Source: Ectothiorhodospira lacustris (lineage in GTDB: Bacteria; Pseudomonadota; Gammaproteobacteria; Ectothiorhodospirales; Ectothiorhodospiraceae). Taken from it: a DNA stretch of 64,000 nt. Within the stretch, counting starts at the first letter, position 1, and each line of letters begins with the position of its first letter. Where the stretch lies: NCBI RefSeq assembly GCF_022227845.1, contig NZ_JAJNQN010000007.1, positions 1 to 64,000 of the forward strand, given 5' to 3'. The translations under genes and the position numbers were made by a program. This document shows, piece after piece, positions 8,477 to 20,011 of the stretch. The notes under the pieces were generated by a model. The model was not told where the DNA came from and made no database searches. It saw only the letters and a program-made list of their open reading frames with translations.

Positions 8477-10464
8477 GCGCCGCGGCACCCATGCGGCTGG
8501 AAGATCGGCTACCGGGCCGCTCCGGCGCCCTGCTATGGGTGATTGCCGCCACCGGCGTGGCCATCGGGCCCCATCTGTTCAATCAGCCCGTCTGGGTAGT
8601 GCTGACCACCACCCTGGCCCTGGCCTGGCGCGGCGGCGTCCACCTGGGCCGACTGCCCATGCCCCCTCGCTGGATACTGGTGCTGCTCACCGTGCTCATG
8701 ACCGGGCTGGTCCTGGGCCGCTACGGCACTCTCTTCGGCCGGGATGCCGGGGTGGCCCTGCTGGTCCTGATGACCGGCCTGAAGCTGTTGGAGACCCGCA
8801 CCTATCGGGATGCCATGCTGGTGGTGTTCCTGGGGTATTTCGTCATCATCACCAACTTCTTCTACTCCCAGGAGATCCCGGTCGCCCTCTACATGCTGGT
8901 GGCGGTGTTCGCCACCACGGCGGCCCTGGTACGACTCAATGCCGGTGAAGCGATACAGCCGGTAAGGGAATCCTTCGGCCTGGCCGGCCTCATGCTGGGC
9001 CAGGCGGTGCCGGTGATGATCATCCTGTTCCTGCTCTTCCCCCGCCTGCCCGGACCCTTGTGGGGCATGCCCCAGGACAGCACCACCGGCGTCACCGGCC
9101 TGTCCGACAGCATGTCTCCCGGCTCCATCAGCCAGCTGCTGCAATCCGACGCCCCCGCCTTCCGTGTCTCTTTCACCGACGATCCGCCCGTACCGGCGCA
9201 GCGCTATTGGCGCGGACCGGTATTCGCGCATTTCGACGGGCGTACCTGGCGCGCAGGCCGGGAGACGGAGGTCGATGCCCTGCCCCAGGCACCGGATCTT
9301 GAGAGGGTCGTCACCTACACCATCAATCTGGAACCCCACGAACGCCGCTGGCTGCTGGCCCTGGATATCCCCGTCTCCGTACCGCCCGATGCCCGCATGA
9401 TCGAGGATCACTATCTGGTGTCCAGCCGGCCGGTACGGCGCCTGGTGCAGTACACCCTGGCCTCACGGACGGACCTGATTCTGGAACCGGAACTGTCCGA
9501 GGCGCGTCGCCGTCAGGCGCTGAACCTGCCGGCCCGTGCGGCCCCCAGGGCGCAGGCCCTGGCACAGGACTGGCGATCACGGCATGAGGATGATGAGGCG
9601 CTGATCCGGACCGCCCTGGGCCATTTCAACGAAGAGCCCTTTTTCTATACCCTGTCGCCGCCCCGCCTGGAACGGGACCCGGTGGATCAGTTCCTGTTCG
9701 AGGCCCGCGCCGGTTTTTGCGAGCACTATGCCAGTGCCTTCGTGGTGCTGATGCGGGCCGCCGGCATCCCGGCGCGGGTGGTCACCGGCTACCAAGGCGG
9801 CGAATACAACCGCCTGGGCAATTACCTGCTGGTACGTCAATCCGACGCCCATGCCTGGGCCGAGGTCTGGCTGCAAGGCCGGGGCTGGGTGCGGGTGGAC
9901 CCCACGGCGGCGGTGTCGCCTGAGCGGATCGAGTCAGGGATCCGGGCCGCCCTGTCCGGGGACCTGGGTGCCCCGGACTTCATCCGCCGCAGCCTGGACT
10001 GGGGCATAGTGCGGCTGCAGTGGGCGCTATGGCGCGACAGCATCGATTACTACTGGAGCGGCTGGGTACTGGCCTTCGGCCCCGAGCGGCAGGGGGAACT
10101 GCTGGAGCGCCTGGGCCTGGGACGCCTGGACTGGCGCGGGATGATCACCCTGATGGTGGCGCTTGTCGGCGTGGTGGTGCTGGTGTTCGCGGCCATCTTC
10201 CTGTGGCGTAACCGTCTACCCGTGGCCGACCCGCTGGCGGTGGTGTACCGGCACTTCTGCCGTCGACTGGCCCGTGGCGGGCTCACCCGTGCCCCCCATG
10301 AACCCCCCATGGACTTTGCCCGACGCATCGCCCGGGAACGCCCGGAACTAGCGGAACCGGTGATGGCCTTCACCCGGGAGTATGTGGCCCTGCGCTACGG
10401 TGCCAGCCCCGACCCGGAACGTTTCGGACGGCTACGCGGGCTGTTGCGCCGGATCAGGGTCTGA
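8473..10464 (+). CDS. tgpA: TgpA-like membrane transglutaminase (DUF3488)
   Basis: A 663-residue protein close in size to Pseudomonas TgpA. About six N-terminal membrane helices (DUF3488, residues 20-190) are followed by a large periplasmic transglutaminase core. The catalytic Cys is in ARAGFCEHYASAFVVLMRAAG, the His in RQSDAHAWAEVW and the Asp in GWVRVDPTAAV. A last transmembrane helix (about 560-585, MITLMVALVGVVVLVFAAIF) leads to a cytoplasmic DUF4129-like tail. TgpA proteins are inner-membrane enzymes with a periplasmic transglutaminase domain, essential in P. aeruginosa. The ATG at 8473 overlaps the DUF58 stop. No T-rich terminator follows on this strand; the hairpin at 10468-10491 serves the opposite strand. 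Confidence 0.9.
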   Translation: MSAAAPMRLEDRLPGRSGALLWVIAATGVAIGPHLFNQPVWVVLTTTLALAWRGGVHLGRLPMPPRWILVLLTVLMTGLVLGRYGTLFGRDAGVALLVLMTGLKLLETRTYRDAMLVVFLGYFVIITNFFYSQEIPVALYMLVAVFATTAALVRLNAGEAIQPVRESFGLAGLMLGQAVPVMIILFLLFPRLPGPLWGMPQDSTTGVTGLSDSMSPGSISQLLQSDAPAFRVSFTDDPPVPAQRYWRGPVFAHFDGRTWRAGRETEVDALPQAPDLERVVTYTINLEPHERRWLLALDIPVSVPPDARMIEDHYLVSSRPVRRLVQYTLASRTDLILEPELSEARRRQALNLPARAAPRAQALAQDWRSRHEDDEALIRTALGHFNEEPFFYTLSPPRLERDPVDQFLFEARAGFCEHYASAFVVLMRAAGIPARVVTGYQGGEYNRLGNYLLVRQSDAHAWAEVWLQGRGWVRVDPTAAVSPERIESGIRAALSGDLGAPDFIRRSLDWGIVRLQWALWRDSIDYYWSGWVLAFGPERQGELLERLGLGRLDWRGMITLMVALVGVVVLVFAAIFLWRNRLPVADPLAVVYRHFCRRLARGGLTRAPHEPPMDFARRIARERPELAEPVMAFTREYVALRYGASPDPERFGRLRGLLRRIRV

Positions 10465-10467
10465 TCC

Positions 10468-10491
10468 AAAAAACCCGCCGTTGCCGGCGGG
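10468..10491 (-). terminator. Rho-independent terminator of the iscRSU operon
   Basis: Read on the minus strand, a CCCGCCG stem, GCAA loop and CGGCGGG stem are followed directly by six T. It lies 76 bases beyond the iscU stop, so the isc transcript probably ends here with no iscA-hscBA-fdx downstream. On the plus strand the same hairpin lacks a T-run. Confidence 0.85.
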
Positions 10492-10566
10492 TACAAAGCC
10501 CCATGGGGAGGGAAGCAAACAAGCTCACGTCCCTGTGAGCCGGGCTTTGTCAGGGGGCGATGCCGG

Positions 10567-10992
10567 TCATGCCGACAGTCGCCGGGGTTCTTCATGATCG
10601 GCAGGAGGGGCCTGGACCGTCTTCTTGCGGAAATCCTCAATGGCGGCCTTGATGGCGTCCTCGGCCAGGACCGAACAGTGGATTTTCACCGGCGGCAGGG
10701 CCAATTCCTCGGCGATCTGGGTGTTCTTGATGGCGCCGGCCTCCTCCAGGGTTTTCCCTTTCACCCACTCGGTGAGCAGGCTGGAGCTGGCAATGGCGGA
10801 ACCGCAACCGTAGGTCTTGAACCTGGCGTCCTCAATGACGCCGGCATCATTGACGCGGATCTGCAGTTTCATCACGTCGCCGCAAGCCGGGGCACCCACC
10901 ATGCCGGTACCCACGTGAGGGTCGGCCTTGTCCAGGGAACCCACGTTGCGGGGGTTTTCATAATGGTCGATGACTTTATCGCTGTAGGCCAT
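10567..10992 (-). CDS. iscU: Fe-S cluster assembly scaffold IscU
   Basis: A 141-residue IscU, slightly longer than the E. coli protein (128) because of a Pro/Glu-rich tail. The cluster-binding residues are present: Cys in GAPACGDVM, Cys in YGCGSA, and His-Cys in LPPVKIHCSVLAED. LPPVK is the HscA recognition motif, which implies that HscA/HscB are encoded elsewhere because they are absent here. It receives persulfide sulfur from IscS and assembles [2Fe-2S]/[4Fe-4S] clusters in the cytoplasm. GAGGT precedes the ATG; the gap from iscS is 37 bases. It is the last gene of the iscR-iscS-iscU operon. Confidence 0.95.
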   Translation of the reverse strand: MAYSDKVIDHYENPRNVGSLDKADPHVGTGMVGAPACGDVMKLQIRVNDAGVIEDARFKTYGCGSAIASSSLLTEWVKGKTLEEAGAIKNTQIAEELALPPVKIHCSVLAEDAIKAAIEDFRKKTVQAPPADHEEPRRLSA

Positions 10993-11029
10993 GTTCGGTT
11001 ACCTCTCGAATTCGGTTGTCCTGCATGGA

Positions 11030-12250
<1,221 letters not shown>

Positions 12251-12260
12251 AGGGGCCTCC

Positions 12261-12746
12261 TCAGGCGGCGGAGCGACGGAAAATGAAATGCTGATGGGCG
12301 TGGCGCGGGTGGTGCTGCTCCTGGCGCCGGGCGATCTGCTGGACCTCGGGACGATTGGCAAACTGATCCAGGGTGATCCCATCAAGGAAGGCAAACAGCT
12401 GCTGGCTCAGTTCATCCCAAAGCTGGTGGGTCAGACAACGCTGCCCGTCGTGGCAATCACCGGTGCCCAGGCAGCGGGTCATCTTCACGTTCTCGTCCAC
12501 CGCAGTGATGATGCTCGCCACGGTGATCTCGTCGGCGGGTTGCGCCAGGCGATAGCCACCACCGGGGCCGCGCACCCCTTCCACCAGGCCATGCTTGCGC
12601 AGCTTGGCGAAGAGCTGTTCCAGGTAGGACAGGGAAATCCCCTGGGTCTGGGAAATATCCGCCAGGGTCACAGGACCGATCCCGTCGTGGATGGCCAGGT
12701 CCAGCATGGCGGTCACCGCATATCGACTCTTGGTTGACAGTTTCAT
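12261..12746 (-). CDS. iscR: Rrf2-family Fe-S regulator IscR
   Basis: A 161-residue Rrf2 winged-helix regulator. It begins [18 protein letters not shown] and has the recognition region [20 protein letters not shown] with wing GPGGGYRL. The three cluster ligands appear as Cys at about 92, 98 and 104 ([17 protein letters not shown]). In the [2Fe-2S] form it represses the isc operon at type 1 sites. A near-perfect type 1 site lies upstream at 12783-12801, which supports autoregulation. It is the first gene of iscR-iscS-iscU. Confidence 0.95.
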   Translation of the reverse strand: MKLSTKSRYAVTAMLDLAIHDGIGPVTLADISQTQGISLSYLEQLFAKLRKHGLVEGVRGPGGGYRLAQPADEITVASIITAVDENVKMTRCLGTGDCHDGQRCLTHQLWDELSQQLFAFLDGITLDQFANRPEVQQIARRQEQHHPRHAHQHFIFRRSAA

Positions 12747-12782
12747 GGATGCCCCCTTCCTCGGTTGTCAGGCTTCATATTT

Positions 12783-12801
12783 CCCGACTTGGCAAGTCAG
12801 G
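12783..12801 (-). promoter_or_regulatory. Type 1 IscR-binding site
   Basis: On the minus strand the site reads CCTGACTTGCCAAGTCGGG. It fits the core of the type 1 consensus (SYYGACT, five bases, AGTCRRS) at every specified position; the outer A/T-rich flanks (AAA upstream, AAATAT downstream) are partial. It lies about 36 bases upstream of the iscR start codon, just downstream of the proposed promoter, consistent with repression by holo-IscR. Confidence 0.8.
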
Positions 12802-12810
12802 TTTAGAGGC

Positions 12811-12839
12811 AGTCTCACAAAACCAACCAAACTAGTCAA
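12811..12839 (-). promoter_or_regulatory. Candidate iscR promoter
   Basis: On the minus strand a TTGACT -35 (12839-12834) is followed by a 17-base spacer and a weak GAGACT -10 (12816-12811), preceded by TGT as an extended -10. The weak -10 makes this tentative, but its position immediately before the IscR operator fits. Confidence 0.45.
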
Positions 12840-12888
12840 GAATTTTTTCTTGCGGGAGGTCGGGGAATAGGGAAACCCGGCGGGCGGC

Positions 12889-13368
12889 TCAGAGGGCCCC
12901 GGGACCCTCGAACCGATGTCCCTGATGCAGGCAATAACCCAGCCACTTGTAAAGAAAGCGGTTGAAACGCCAGCGATGCTCCAGGGCTTGCCAGTCAGGA
13001 TGATCACCCACACTGATCTCCTCGCCCGAGCGGTGGCAGGCACGTCCCATGACTTCCGCCTGACGGGCATCGTGATAGACCCTCAGATACAGATTGGGGC
13101 TCTTGCGCCGGTGTCGTCCCTCGTCGCCTTCAAAGTAGTAGGTGAGCACCAGCGTGGTGGTGTAGGGGCAGCGCTCGATCACTTCCAGGTGGACGTCCAT
13201 CGCTCCCGCTACCCGGGAGACCCGCACACCCTGCAGTGACCGCAACTCGGGACACAGCCGGCGCAGGCGGATGTAATTAGCCTCATACAGGTCCATCAGC
13301 GCCGCAAAGCTGCGGGGCCGAGGGTCCAGATAGGCGGGTTTGCGGGCCTCAAGCAACATGGGCGGCAT
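12889..13368 (-). CDS. DUF1249 family protein (YqiB-like)
   Basis: About 159 residues from the chosen ATG. It matches the DUF1249/YqiB family: DPRPRSFAALMDLYEANYIRLRRL at the N-terminus, then SRVAGAMDVHLEVIERCPYTTTLVLTY and LYLRVYHDARQAEVM, ending with the conserved HRWRFNRFLYKWLGYCLHQGHRF. The family is a cytoplasmic gammaproteobacterial protein of unknown function. The open frame extends to 13470 but family members begin near MLLEARKPAYL; ATG codons at 13368 and 13359 are both possible and neither has a strong ribosome site. It is divergent from phosphoglucomutase. Confidence 0.8.
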   Translation of the reverse strand: MPPMLLEARKPAYLDPRPRSFAALMDLYEANYIRLRRLCPELRSLQGVRVSRVAGAMDVHLEVIERCPYTTTLVLTYYFEGDEGRHRRKSPNLYLRVYHDARQAEVMGRACHRSGEEISVGDHPDWQALEHRWRFNRFLYKWLGYCLHQGHRFEGPGAL

Positions 13369-13423
13369 ATTACCAAGGAGAACGCTGGGAAAGCCATCGA
13401 ACTCGGGGCATCTGCGTGCCTGA

Positions 13424-15121
<1,698 letters not shown>

Positions 15122-15137
15122 AAGGTGTCCTGAATCC

Positions 15138-15206
15138 GTCATTCCCGCGCAGGCGGGAATCCAGCAACGAACTGAAAACCCTGGGCTCCCGCTTTCGCGG
15201 GAGTGA
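15138..15206. repeat. dRS3-like dispersed inverted repeat, copy 2
   Basis: GTCATTCCCGCGCAGGCGGG at the left and CTCCCGCTTTCGCGGGAGTG at the right bracket about 28 bases. It belongs to the same family as the copies at 103-170 and in 27826-28096, and sits directly after pgm. Confidence 0.7.
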
Positions 15207-15290
15207 CGGCAAAGAATCCGCGGAGTGACGGCAGGGAATCAGCGGAGTGACGGCAGAGAATCAACGGAGTGACGGCAAAGAATCAACGAA
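15198..15290. repeat. 22-base degenerate tandem repeat
   Basis: Units of the form CGGAGTGACGGCARRGAATC begin at 15221, 15243 and 15265 with an exact 22-base period. A slightly different first unit begins at 15198 and a fragment lies at 15287. The first unit is the right end of the neighbouring dispersed repeat, so the array looks like local amplification of that end. It lies between the 3' ends of pgm and epmA. Confidence 0.8.
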
Positions 15291-15299
15291 GCCCTGTTT

Positions 15300-16250
15300 T
15301 CAGGCCCGCTCCCAGTCAAAGGCCAGCACCTGGCGGATGTGGTCGCAGCCGCTCAGACACATGAGCAACCGGTCCACGCCCAAGGCGACACCGGCACAGT
15401 CCGGCAGGCCCGACGCCAGGGCAGACAGCAGATGATGGTCCACCGCCACCGCCGGTTGCCCCGCGTCCCGGCGGCGGCGGTTGTCCGCCTCGAAGCGGGC
15501 GCCCTGCTCCGCCGCATCCCCCAGTTCATGAAAACCGTTGGCCAACTCCACCCCGCCCCAATACAGCTCGAAGCGCTCGGCCACCGCCGGGTTCTCCGGG
15601 CAGATCCGGGCCAGTGCGGCCTGGCTGGCGGGATAATCGTGAATGAAGGTCAGACCGTCCGCAGGCAGGGCGGGTGCCACCACCATGGACATGATCAGAT
15701 CCAGCCAGCCATCCCGGTCCAACTCGCCCCGGACATCCAGCCCGAGCGCCCGCGCCCTGATCGCCAGGTCCCCGACATCGGCGCTCAGGGGGTCGATACC
15801 GGCATGGTCAAGCATGGCCTGCCGATAACTCAGATAGCCGGTCGGGCGGGACAGCCGGGCACCCGCCAGTTCACGCACCAGGTCATCGACTTCCGCCATC
15901 AGCCGATGGTGATCAAACCCGACCCGATACCATTCCAGCAGGGTGAATTCCGGATTGTGAAAGCGCCCGGCCTCGCCGGCGCGAAAGACCCGGGCGATCT
16001 GATAGATGTCCCCCGCCCCCGCGGCCAGCAGTCGCTTCATGGGAAACTCGGGCGAGGTATGCAGCCAGACACACCCCTCGGGCAGAGTCACGGCCAGACT
16101 CTCGATGGCAGGGTCCGTGGCCCCCGCCCGGGACAGGCAGGGGGTTTCCACTTCCAGTACCCCCCGCGCATGGAAGAAATCACGGATCGATCGCAGCAGA
16201 TCCGCCCGGCGACGCAGCATCGCCGGGGAGGCGGAGGGAGACCAGTTCAC
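15300..16250 (-). CDS. epmA: EF-P (R)-beta-lysine ligase EpmA
   Basis: A 316-residue protein related to class II lysyl-tRNA synthetase but lacking the anticodon-binding domain, the defining feature of EpmA (PoxA/GenX). Class II motifs: motif 2 region [22 protein letters not shown] and motif 3 [31 protein letters not shown] and [15 protein letters not shown] complete the active site. It attaches (R)-beta-lysine to the EF-P lysine. Its ATG overlaps the efp stop by four bases, so the ligase and its substrate are co-translated. The C-terminal [10 protein letters not shown] is typical. Confidence 0.95.
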   Translation of the reverse strand: MNWSPSASPAMLRRRADLLRSIRDFFHARGVLEVETPCLSRAGATDPAIESLAVTLPEGCVWLHTSPEFPMKRLLAAGAGDIYQIARVFRAGEAGRFHNPEFTLLEWYRVGFDHHRLMAEVDDLVRELAGARLSRPTGYLSYRQAMLDHAGIDPLSADVGDLAIRARALGLDVRGELDRDGWLDLIMSMVVAPALPADGLTFIHDYPASQAALARICPENPAVAERFELYWGGVELANGFHELGDAAEQGARFEADNRRRRDAGQPAVAVDHHLLSALASGLPDCAGVALGVDRLLMCLSGCDHIRQVLAFDWERA

Positions 16251-16810
16251 GCGCGGGAGGCGTAGTCGCCGGTCCGGGTATCCACGCGGATCACATCACC
16301 TTCGTTCACGAACAGGGGCACCTTCACCACTGCGCCGGTCTCCAGGGTGGCCGGCTTGGTGCCGCCGGTGGCGGTGTCGCCACGGATGCCCGGATCACAC
16401 TGGGTGATCTTCAGTTCCACGAAATTAGGCGGACTGACCGACAAAGGCACGTTGTTCCACAGGGTCACGGTACACATATCCTGCTCCTTGAGCCACTTCA
16501 TGGCATCGATGACCGCGGCCTCATTGGCGGCATACTGCTCGAAACTCTCGGGCATCATGAAGTGCCAGAACTCACCATCGGCGTAGAGATACTGCATGTC
16601 CGTATCCATGACGTCGGCGGCCTCCACCGAGTCACCGGACTTGAAGGTCTTGTCCAGTACGCGACCGGTCTTGAGGTTGCGCATCCTCACGCGGTTGAAG
16701 GCCTGTCCCTTGCCGGGCTTGACGAACTCGTTCTCCACGATGGCATAGGGATCGCCATCCAGCAGAATCTTGAGCCCGCTCTTGAATTCATTGGTACTGT
16801 ACATTGCCAT
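16247..16810 (-). CDS. efp: Elongation factor P
   Basis: A 187-residue EF-P with a KOW-like N-terminal domain and two OB domains. It rescues ribosomes stalled on polyproline. Lys34 in [13 protein letters not shown] is the site of beta-lysylation in this type. The C-terminal signature [20 protein letters not shown] is present. The ATG at 16810 gives [14 protein letters not shown], matching the family start; the frame runs on to 16936 without support. The downstream epmA overlaps by four bases and the divergent epmB lies 142 bases away, so the full modification pathway except EpmC is here. Confidence 0.96.
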   Translation of the reverse strand: MAMYSTNEFKSGLKILLDGDPYAIVENEFVKPGKGQAFNRVRMRNLKTGRVLDKTFKSGDSVEAADVMDTDMQYLYADGEFWHFMMPESFEQYAANEAAVIDAMKWLKEQDMCTVTLWNNVPLSVSPPNFVELKITQCDPGIRGDTATGGTKPATLETGAVVKVPLFVNEGDVIRVDTRTGDYASRA

Positions 16811-16952
16811 AACGATGCATCTCCGGATCGAGCCAGGGCTCGAAGGGGTTTCCAACAGGGACAATCCCGAGTGGGCGGGGAATCTGGCAAAGAGATGGCC
16901 AAAACCGGCACAATGGGACGGCCTGCCACGATTCACCCTGAAAAATCCGCCT

Positions 16953-17993
16953 ATGATAACGCGATTAAATGTCCACCGTCAGTCGGCGGATTGGCAACGC
17001 GCCCTCGCCCAGGCCGTGACCGATCCGGAAGAGCTGCTCAAGCGCCTGGGGCTGGACCCGGCCCTGCTGCCCGCTGCCAGGGAGGCCTCGAAACAGTTCC
17101 GGGTACGGGTGCCCCTGGGTTACCTGGGGCGCATGACCCCGGGGGACCCCAACGACCCCCTGTTGCGGCAGGTCCTGCCTCTGGGCGAGGAATGTCTCGA
17201 AGTCCCGGACTTTCACTGCGACCCGGTGGGTGACCTGGAATCGATGCCGATCCCGGGACTGTTGCACAAGTATCACGGCCGGGTGCTGCTGGTGACCTCC
17301 GGCACCTGCGCCATCCATTGTCGCTACTGCTTCCGTCGGCATTTTCCCTATCGGGACGCCTCGGCCATCCGGGAAGCCTGGCCGCGCATCCTGCTCTACC
17401 TGCGCACCCATCAAGAAGTTCGGGAGGTGATCCTGAGCGGTGGCGACCCGCTGACCTTGAGCGATGACAAGCTGGCGGCGATGATTTCGGACCTGGCCGG
17501 CATCCCTCACCTGCGGACTCTGCGCCTGCATAGTCGGCTGCCCGTGGTGGTGCCGGAACGAATCGACGACACCCTGCTGGGCTGGCTGACCGGCACTCGC
17601 CTGCGCCCGGTCATGGTCATCCATGCCAACCATGCCCGGGAACTGGACGGCACCACGCGCGCCGCCATGGAACGCCTTGAACTGGCCGGGGTGCGCCTGT
17701 TTAATCAGACCGTTCTGCTGCGGGGGGTCAACGATGATCCGGACGTCCTGGCTACACTCAGTCACGCCCTGTTCGACAGCGGTGTACAACCCTATTATCT
17801 GCATACGCTGGACCCGGTCCAGGGTGCTGCGCATTTCGCCGTTTCCGAGACACATGCCCTGGCCATCATGGACCATCTGACCCAGCAGCTTCCCGGCTAC
17901 CTGATCCCGCGTCTGGTTCAGGACATCCCGGGACGGGACAGCAAGACACCACTGGTACGCTCATTCCCTACCATTGGTAATTCCGTGCTTTGA
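16953..17993 (+). CDS. epmB: EF-P beta-lysylation protein EpmB (lysine 2,3-aminomutase-like)
   Basis: A 346-residue radical-SAM protein. The cluster motif CxxxCxxC appears as [15 protein letters not shown] near residues 117-131. [17 protein letters not shown] and [13 protein letters not shown] match lysine 2,3-aminomutase-like enzymes. The C-terminal PLYYLHTLD-like segment ([16 protein letters not shown]) holds the substrate/PLP region. It isomerises (S)-alpha-lysine to (R)-beta-lysine for EpmA. The ATG at 16953 gives [15 protein letters not shown]; upstream codons overlap the divergent efp promoter region. A perfect 10-base inverted repeat follows the stop. Confidence 0.94.
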   Translation: MITRLNVHRQSADWQRALAQAVTDPEELLKRLGLDPALLPAAREASKQFRVRVPLGYLGRMTPGDPNDPLLRQVLPLGEECLEVPDFHCDPVGDLESMPIPGLLHKYHGRVLLVTSGTCAIHCRYCFRRHFPYRDASAIREAWPRILLYLRTHQEVREVILSGGDPLTLSDDKLAAMISDLAGIPHLRTLRLHSRLPVVVPERIDDTLLGWLTGTRLRPVMVIHANHARELDGTTRAAMERLELAGVRLFNQTVLLRGVNDDPDVLATLSHALFDSGVQPYYLHTLDPVQGAAHFAVSETHALAIMDHLTQQLPGYLIPRLVQDIPGRDSKTPLVRSFPTIGNSVL

Positions 17994-18002
17994 AAACTGG
18001 AA

Positions 18003-18081
18003 GAATAGGGGCTACAGGCATTAAAATGGTGAACTACGTCACAAAAAACCAGTCTCAAGGCCGAGACATAGGCCCCTATTC
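18003..18081. repeat. Nested inverted repeats between epmB and the PilZ-like gene
   Basis: GAATAGGGGC (18003-18012) and GCCCCTATTC (18072-18081) are perfect complements separated by 59 bases. Inside lies a smaller GTCTC/GAGAC pair (18052-18056, 18063-18067). The element fills most of the 102-base gap ahead of the PilZ-like gene and ends about 14 bases before its start. It could be a structured leader or a remnant repeat. Confidence 0.6.
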
Positions 18082-18095
18082 AAGAGTCAAGTGAG

Positions 18096-19859
18096 ATGCT
18101 GGTCGGAACCCCCATGGTGCAATTTCAAGGCGATGACGCCCTACCCTTACAACCAAGGAAGGTCAAACGCTGGCTGAAGGCACTGCCCCTGGCCAACATG
18201 GGGGAGACGACACGCAGGCTGCTGCAAGCGATCCGGGAACTGAACGGCCAGGCGCTGCCGGCGGCCGATCGTCTCGAGATCATGGAGCTGATCCGCCCCT
18301 CCCTGCTCATGGCCCAGGATCACCTGGGGCGCCACTTCATCAGCCGCTCCCTCCCGCTGCCCCCTCGGAGTCTGCAGATTGCCCATATCGCGGGAGAGTT
18401 GCTGGCGGAAACCAGTGCCGGCTATCTGCGGATACTCAGAGATATCCGGGGCATGGAAAAGACGGGGCTCTCCAACAAACAGCTGACGACGGCCATCTAC
18501 CAGGGCCTGCGCATGCTGGGGACCCAGCAGAGACATGCTTCACGTTTGTACCTGCCTGCACCGCCGGGGACCTGGCAAGCCATGCACGAACTGTTGGCCC
18601 AGGCGGAAGACTATGGTCTTCTCCACCAGGTGACCGCGGATGAACAAACAAGGCAGCGCACCCCCGCCCACGCCTACCTGCAAATTGCGCTGCTGGCCCT
18701 GGCCGCCCCCCTGACCCTGCGCCAGGGGGAATCCGATCGGCTCTACCACTACCTTGAGGAACATGGTGTGCTGTGCCGTATCGGACCGGACGCCCTGCCC
18801 GATAGTGTCGGCATGCTCTACCGGATCGATCTGTCCAGCGACCGGGGACCGGAGTACATCACTCAGGATGAAATGGACGGGGCGGAAAAAAACCGATTCC
18901 TGCAGATCGCACCCTTGATTCGTCAACTGCGTGACATGGCTCGCGGGGGTGATAACCAGGCACTGGATAATGACCTGATCCACAGAACCCTGGTTTCCTG
19001 GACCAATACGGCACGACGCCGCTTCAACCGTGCAGGCAGGGCCGGTTGGATCGATGTAGCGACCGGCCTGACCGGGATCCATCGTTGTATCACCCGAAAA
19101 ATCAATGCCCACCCAGGCAACGAACCTGCAAACACGGTTTACGACAACCTGTCCCTACAACAGATCGATAACAACCTGCACTCCCTGGATATGGGCATCA
19201 CGGTGCAGTATCTGGCGGACATGCCCAAGGATCTGGGGTCTTCCGCCTGGGACAGCATTGCCAAGGGCAACCTGATAACCGGCAACACCTTTGCAGATGC
19301 AGACACCGATTCCATGCAGCCGGATCATAGCTCTCTCCCACAACCGTGGTCTCTGGTGGACAGCAGTGCCGGTGGCTTCCGCCTGCGTTGGGAAAAGCCT
19401 CAGGCCGGGCGAGTCCAGGTGGGAGAGATCATCGGCCTGCGCAACCATGACGGCGCCTGTGTAAGCTGGCTGCTGGGCATCGTGCGCTGGATGATGCTTC
19501 ACCCGGAAACCGGCCTTGAAATCGGCGTCCAGATTCTGGCCCCCCGCAGCCTGCCGATCACGATCAGGCGCGCCAAGCGCCGACTGGCCCACGGGCAGCC
19601 GTTGGAGGGTCTCATGTCGCCGACCATCCAAATACTGCAACAGGCCACCAGCCTGTTCTGTCCTGCCGGTGTTTTCCAGGTGGGTGACGAACTGGCCGTG
19701 AATCTGGCTGGTCGGACCCTGCCTGTGAGACTCACCCGCAAACTGGAGTACTCCAGCCGCTTCGAGCAATTCACCTATGAACCGGTAAAAAACCTGCCCG
19801 TAGAACCCAAAGGCGTCGATCAGGCCTCGAAAACCGAGTTGGTCTGGTCCAGCATCTAG
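18096..19859 (+). CDS. Conserved protein with C-terminal PilZ-like domain, upstream of fimX-like gene
   Basis: A 587-residue cytoplasmic protein with no signal or membrane segment. I do not recognise a named family. The first 390 or so residues are helical with several alpha-solenoid-like stretches. Residues 395-560 look like a PilZ-type beta barrel: WSLVDSSAGGFRLRWEKPQA, GRVQVGEIIGLR and WLLGIVRWMMLHPETGLEIG resemble the D/NxSxxG and W-x-GxVRW strands. A canonical RxxxR c-di-GMP motif is not evident, so ligand binding is uncertain. The gene lies 152 bases upstream of a FimX-like gene on the same strand, which suggests a role in type IV pilus or c-di-GMP control. An ATG with upstream GTGAG is used. 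Confidence 0.6.
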   Translation: MLVGTPMVQFQGDDALPLQPRKVKRWLKALPLANMGETTRRLLQAIRELNGQALPAADRLEIMELIRPSLLMAQDHLGRHFISRSLPLPPRSLQIAHIAGELLAETSAGYLRILRDIRGMEKTGLSNKQLTTAIYQGLRMLGTQQRHASRLYLPAPPGTWQAMHELLAQAEDYGLLHQVTADEQTRQRTPAHAYLQIALLALAAPLTLRQGESDRLYHYLEEHGVLCRIGPDALPDSVGMLYRIDLSSDRGPEYITQDEMDGAEKNRFLQIAPLIRQLRDMARGGDNQALDNDLIHRTLVSWTNTARRRFNRAGRAGWIDVATGLTGIHRCITRKINAHPGNEPANTVYDNLSLQQIDNNLHSLDMGITVQYLADMPKDLGSSAWDSIAKGNLITGNTFADADTDSMQPDHSSLPQPWSLVDSSAGGFRLRWEKPQAGRVQVGEIIGLRNHDGACVSWLLGIVRWMMLHPETGLEIGVQILAPRSLPITIRRAKRRLAHGQPLEGLMSPTIQILQQATSLFCPAGVFQVGDELAVNLAGRTLPVRLTRKLEYSSRFEQFTYEPVKNLPVEPKGVDQASKTELVWSSI

Positions 19860-19874
19860 CTTTTGCCTGCCCCT

Positions 19875-19893
19875 CCCCCGAGCACATCGGGGG
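19875..19893 (+). terminator. Hairpin after the PilZ-like gene
   Basis: CCCCCGA, a five-base loop and TCGGGGG form a perfect 7-bp stem 15 bases after the stop. There is no T-run, so termination may be partial. A separate promoter for the next gene follows. Confidence 0.5.
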
Positions 19894-19914
19894 CTGGCCT
19901 GATTGCACCGCTGA

Positions 19915-19945
19915 TTGGCGGTATCGGGTTGCTTGTCTATATAAT
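19915..19945 (+). promoter_or_regulatory. Candidate promoter of the fimX-like gene
   Basis: A perfect TATAAT -10 (19940-19945) with a TTGGCG -35-like hexamer (19915-19920) at a long 19-base spacing. It lies 66 bases before the chosen ATG. Confidence 0.5.
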
Positions 19946-20011
19946 CGTGGCAAGTGATCTCCGCCGGTGACCAGCCCGGCCCAATCCCCCCGCACTCAGG
20001 CCAGGCACCGA

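Noticed and set aside
15198-15290. Tandem 22-base units as a possible CRISPR
   Set aside because: Units are contiguous with no variable spacers, and no cas gene is present.
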